Shown here piece after piece: positions 62,093 through 64,000 of a stretch of 64,000 nt of DNA. Positions within the stretch are counted from its first letter, which is position 1, and each line of letters starts with the position of its first letter. The stretch is from Limiplasma sp964416065 (GTDB taxonomy: Bacteria; Bacillota; Clostridia; Christensenellales; Aristaeellaceae). The stretch spans positions 1 to 64,000 of the forward strand of contig CAYQCL010000006.1 of assembly GCA_964416065.1 (NCBI GenBank), read 5' to 3'. A model generated the notes under the pieces. It saw only the letters and a list, made by a program, of their open reading frames with translations, did not search any database and was not told where the DNA came from. Position numbers and translations under genes: made by a program.

Positions 62093-62110
62093 GCTACACA
62101 TAGTGTAGCA
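62093..62110 (-). promoter_or_regulatory. Possible promoter with a palindrome upstream of the GT4/actin-tubulin operon
   Basis: On the minus strand, TGCTACACT is an extended -10 element (TACACT at 62102-62107). It lies inside a perfect inverted repeat GCTACAC-ATA-GTGTAGC (62093-62109), which could be an operator. The -35 is weak. The GT4 start codon lies about 120 bases downstream. Confidence 0.4.
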
Positions 62111-62131
62111 CGTTTGCGTGGGAAAGGAAAG

Positions 62132-62159
62132 AAAAAAGCGCGGCCGCATGCCGCACTTT
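62132..62159 (-). terminator. Rho-independent terminator after rubrerythrin
   Basis: On the minus strand, AAAGTGCGGC pairs with GCCGCGCTTT around a five-base loop, followed by six T. It lies 22 bases after the rubrerythrin stop. Confidence 0.75.
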
Positions 62160-62181
62160 AATGCAAGAAATAGCCGCTTCC

Positions 62182-62724
62182 TCAATAATTCTGCGCCTTA
62201 AGCTGGAAATACGCCTGGGGATGCCTGCACACGGGGCACAGCGCGGGGGGCTTCGGGCCGATGACAATGTGGCCGCAGTTGGAGCATTCCCAGATCATGT
62301 CGCCTTCGCGGCTGAACACGAGGCCGTTTTCCACGTTGGAAAGTAGCTTGCGATAGCGCTCCTCGTGCGCCTTCTCGATCTTGCCCACGGACTCGAAGAG
62401 ATGGGCGATTTCGGTAAAGCCCTCTTCCCTGGCTTCTCTGGCCATGCGGGCGTACATGTCCGTCCATTCGTAGTTTTCGCCCATGGCGGCATCCAGCAGG
62501 TTTTCGGAGGTGGTGGGAATTTCTCCGCCGTGCAGGAACTTGAACCAGAGCTTGGCGTGCTCCTTTTCGTTGGCGGCGGTTTCCTCAAAGAGGTTTGCAA
62601 TCTGTACATAGCCGTCCTTGCGCGCCTTGGAGGCGTAGAAGGTATACTTGCTGCGGGCTTCGCTCTCGCCGGCGAAGGCGGTCATCAGGTTCGCCTCGGT
62701 CTTTGTTCCTTTCAAATTCTTCAT
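62182..62724 (-). CDS. rbr: Rubrerythrin
   Basis: Peroxide-scavenging di-iron protein of anaerobes, 180 residues. The ferritin-like domain has the metal ligands in FAGESEARSKY, EETAANEKEHAKLW and KIEKAHEERYRKLL. The C-terminal rubredoxin domain has WECSNCGH and CPVCRHPQAYF with four iron-binding cysteines. It is a single gene with an AGGAGG site and its own terminator. Its presence supports an anaerobic host. Confidence 0.96.
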   Translation of the reverse strand: MKNLKGTKTEANLMTAFAGESEARSKYTFYASKARKDGYVQIANLFEETAANEKEHAKLWFKFLHGGEIPTTSENLLDAAMGENYEWTDMYARMAREAREEGFTEIAHLFESVGKIEKAHEERYRKLLSNVENGLVFSREGDMIWECSNCGHIVIGPKPPALCPVCRHPQAYFQLKAQNY

Positions 62725-62805
62725 GCTATTTCCTCCTAATTGAAACTCATTTTGGTATGTTGTCTCTTTTATATTCTACCCCCTTAGGAGGCAAACGAAA
62801 CGCCT

Positions 62806-63825
62806 TTATTCCCAGGTTTGACAAAAGCCAAAGACGGACCAATGATCGGTGTGCAGCTCATACTGCACAAGCGGGTCAATATGCTCGTCCTCAGGTAGCT
62901 CGGCCATGTTGTTTTGAAGCTTAAGCCCCTCCTGGACGCCGACAAGATGGTTGGACTTGGCGCTGTCATAGAGATAGCAGTAGCTTTTGACGGAATTGGA
63001 CATATTGCCCTCGATGGTCGTCACCGCGTAGAGCCCGCCGCCGCGATCCTCCACGTCCGTGACAGAGCCGATATGTACGGTGCGATAGGCATTGCTCATA
63101 TCGGCATAGATGACCAGATACCCCGGCTTGGGAACGTCGACAAAGCGATCCATCGCCAGAAAGCCGTCATACTGATGACCGACTGTTCCTTCGCGCAGGA
63201 ACTGAACCATGGGCGGATTTTCGGCGTCGATCTCCGTATACTTGATGGGGTTGGTTCCGGCGGCGTTGGCGCAGTAGATGGTAAAGACGGCGCACCAGCC
63301 GACCTCGTTTTTCCTGCCGTAGTACCACTTGGCATACTTGTTGTATTTGGGCAGACGGGCGCGCTTGACGGAGAGAAATTCCCGCCGGAGCACATAGAGG
63401 TAGTTTTTGATGACCTCGGGCGGCGTGTCGTCGCTGACGGTAACGAGATAGACATGCTCCCCGTCCGCCGCCTGATAGGTGATTGTGGCCTCACCCTGGG
63501 ATAAGCCCGTCATCAGGCCCGCCTCGGAGACGGAAACCACCTCGGGGGTGGAAGAGGAAAAGGAACCCTCCACAGGCGGATAGACGGTGCTTTCCCGCTC
63601 GTCATAGGGCGTGATTTCCGGCGCGACGCAGGGTACATAGGCACTATCTCCCGTGTGCAGGGAATAGGCGCCGGTCTTTTCCCCCTCCTGCGCGGGCGTG
63701 AGCAGAGCTATAAGCTCACTACTAAAAAGCGCGTCGCGGTCGGCGTCCGCCAAAGCGATGGAAAAAAACAGAACGAACGCAGAAAGCAGCAGGGCAAAAC
63801 GGCGGAAAACAGGTCGAACGGACAT
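62806..63825 (-). CDS. Secreted protein with bacterial Ig-like (Big_2) and CHAP-type domains
   Basis: A 339-residue exported protein. A basic start and hydrophobic core (RRFALLLSAFVLFF) end in a signal cleavage site after ALA (near residue 26). Residues 75-130 form a Big_2-type domain (STPEVVSVSEAGLMTGLSQG). Residues 140-310 resemble a CHAP amidase/peptidase, with catalytic Cys178 in EVGWCAVF and His251 in VHIGSVTDV. It probably trims peptidoglycan or another surface peptide. The start at 63825 follows AAAGGAG. It has an extended -10 promoter of its own. Confidence 0.82.
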   Translation of the reverse strand: MSVRPVFRRFALLLSAFVLFFSIALADADRDALFSSELIALLTPAQEGEKTGAYSLHTGDSAYVPCVAPEITPYDERESTVYPPVEGSFSSSTPEVVSVSEAGLMTGLSQGEATITYQAADGEHVYLVTVSDDTPPEVIKNYLYVLRREFLSVKRARLPKYNKYAKWYYGRKNEVGWCAVFTIYCANAAGTNPIKYTEIDAENPPMVQFLREGTVGHQYDGFLAMDRFVDVPKPGYLVIYADMSNAYRTVHIGSVTDVEDRGGGLYAVTTIEGNMSNSVKSYCYLYDSAKSNHLVGVQEGLKLQNNMAELPEDEHIDPLVQYELHTDHWSVFGFCQTWE

Positions 63826-63859
63826 GGCGGATTCTCCTTTCAATGCAAGCCTCAGGTGC

Positions 63860-63868
63860 ATTATACCA
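63860..63868 (-). promoter_or_regulatory. Extended -10 promoter of the CHAP-protein gene
   Basis: On the minus strand, TGGTATAAT combines the TG extension with a perfect TATAAT (63860-63865). The start codon lies about 35 bases downstream. The -35 region is poor, as is normal for extended -10 promoters. Confidence 0.6.
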
Positions 63869-63943
63869 CATCGCCGGGAAATTGAGAACGGCCTTGTTTG
63901 ACGCGCGACGAAGTGATAAAATAGAAGACAGAGGTGATCATCA

Positions 63944-64000
63944 TTGAAGCTGCTTCTGCATATCTGCTGCGCCCCCTGCTCCATTATGTGCATTGAGACG
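63944..64000 (+). CDS. queH: Epoxyqueuosine reductase QueH, N-terminal fragment (cut by the window end)
   Basis: QueH performs the last step of queuosine tRNA modification. Nineteen codons are present: KLLLHICCAPCSIMC carries the CCxPC cysteine motif that is diagnostic for the start of this family. The start is TTG at 63944 with GAGGTGATC upstream. It is divergent from the CHAP gene, and the rest lies outside the window. Confidence 0.85.
   Translation, partial: MKLLLHICCAPCSIMCIET

Noticed and set aside
1..64000. CRISPR arrays, tRNA or rRNA genes, prophage or integrase genes
   Set aside because: None was seen: no regularly spaced repeats, no cloverleaf-like tRNA ends, and no phage structural or recombinase proteins among the translated genes.

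Overview
The window reads as a chromosomal segment of a Gram-positive anaerobe of the class Clostridia (Bacillota). This is inferred from GC-rich coding sequence, strong AGGAGG-type ribosome binding sites, TTGACA/TATAAT-type promoters, LplB/LplC-type sugar permeases, one bifunctional RelA/SpoT protein, HemZ, rubrerythrin and a QueH-type epoxyqueuosine reductase. The genus cannot be fixed by reading alone; a gut Christensenellales or Oscillospirales member would fit. The coding strand changes often and genes are tightly packed. I saw no rRNA, tRNA or CRISPR array.

Region 1 (1-24573) is mostly carbohydrate utilisation. After the end of trpS and an FAD dehydrogenase comes a LacI-type regulon. 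It consists of a ROK kinase plus DERA aldolase operon (minus strand), a sugar ABC operon (two permeases, binding protein, ThuA-like protein, sugar isomerase, NagB-like protein), and a kinase/isomerase/dehydrogenase/OYE/SIS operon. Each of these three operons has the same exact 18-bp operator next to a consensus promoter. The LacI gene beside the first two sites is split by a one-base shift in a G5 tract. Between the operons lie a YeiH-type membrane protein, a second LacI regulator, a GH20 hexosaminidase and a GH9 hydrolase. The two hydrolases lack signal peptides, which suggests intracellular breakdown of imported (amino)sugar oligomers.

Region 2 (24574-43315) begins with a Rieske-tailed FAD oxidoreductase. 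It continues with a compact nine-gene unit (26040-35449): two tandem DUF6056-like membrane proteins, an SDR reductase, an acyl carrier protein, an AMP-ligase, a LuxE-like acyl-protein synthetase, a LuxC-like acyl reductase, a polyprenyl-phosphate-type GT2 and a GNAT acetyltransferase. This looks like an acyl-activation and reduction pathway tied to cell-envelope glycan assembly; no luciferase is present. Housekeeping genes follow: relA/spoT, a frameshifted GT-C-like membrane protein, dtd, an MBL hydrolase, hemZ and glpK.

Region 3 (43316-52670) has an IS1182-like transposase remnant. After it come a SIS isomerase, a DeoR regulator and a binding-protein/permease/ATPase transporter of the AfuABC/FbpABC type, with a P-loop kinase and a class II aldolase. 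The context points to (phospho)sugar uptake rather than iron. A small predicted four-helix protein closes the region.

Region 4 (52674-62181) is the most unusual part. It is a five-gene minus-strand operon: a GT4 glycosyltransferase, a large lipoprotein with a vWA-like start, a multi-span membrane protein, a tubulin-fold protein with GGTG motifs, and a 1184-residue protein with an Hsp70/actin-type ATPase domain. I cannot match it to a described system.

The window ends with rubrerythrin, a secreted Ig-like/CHAP protein and the first codons of queH.
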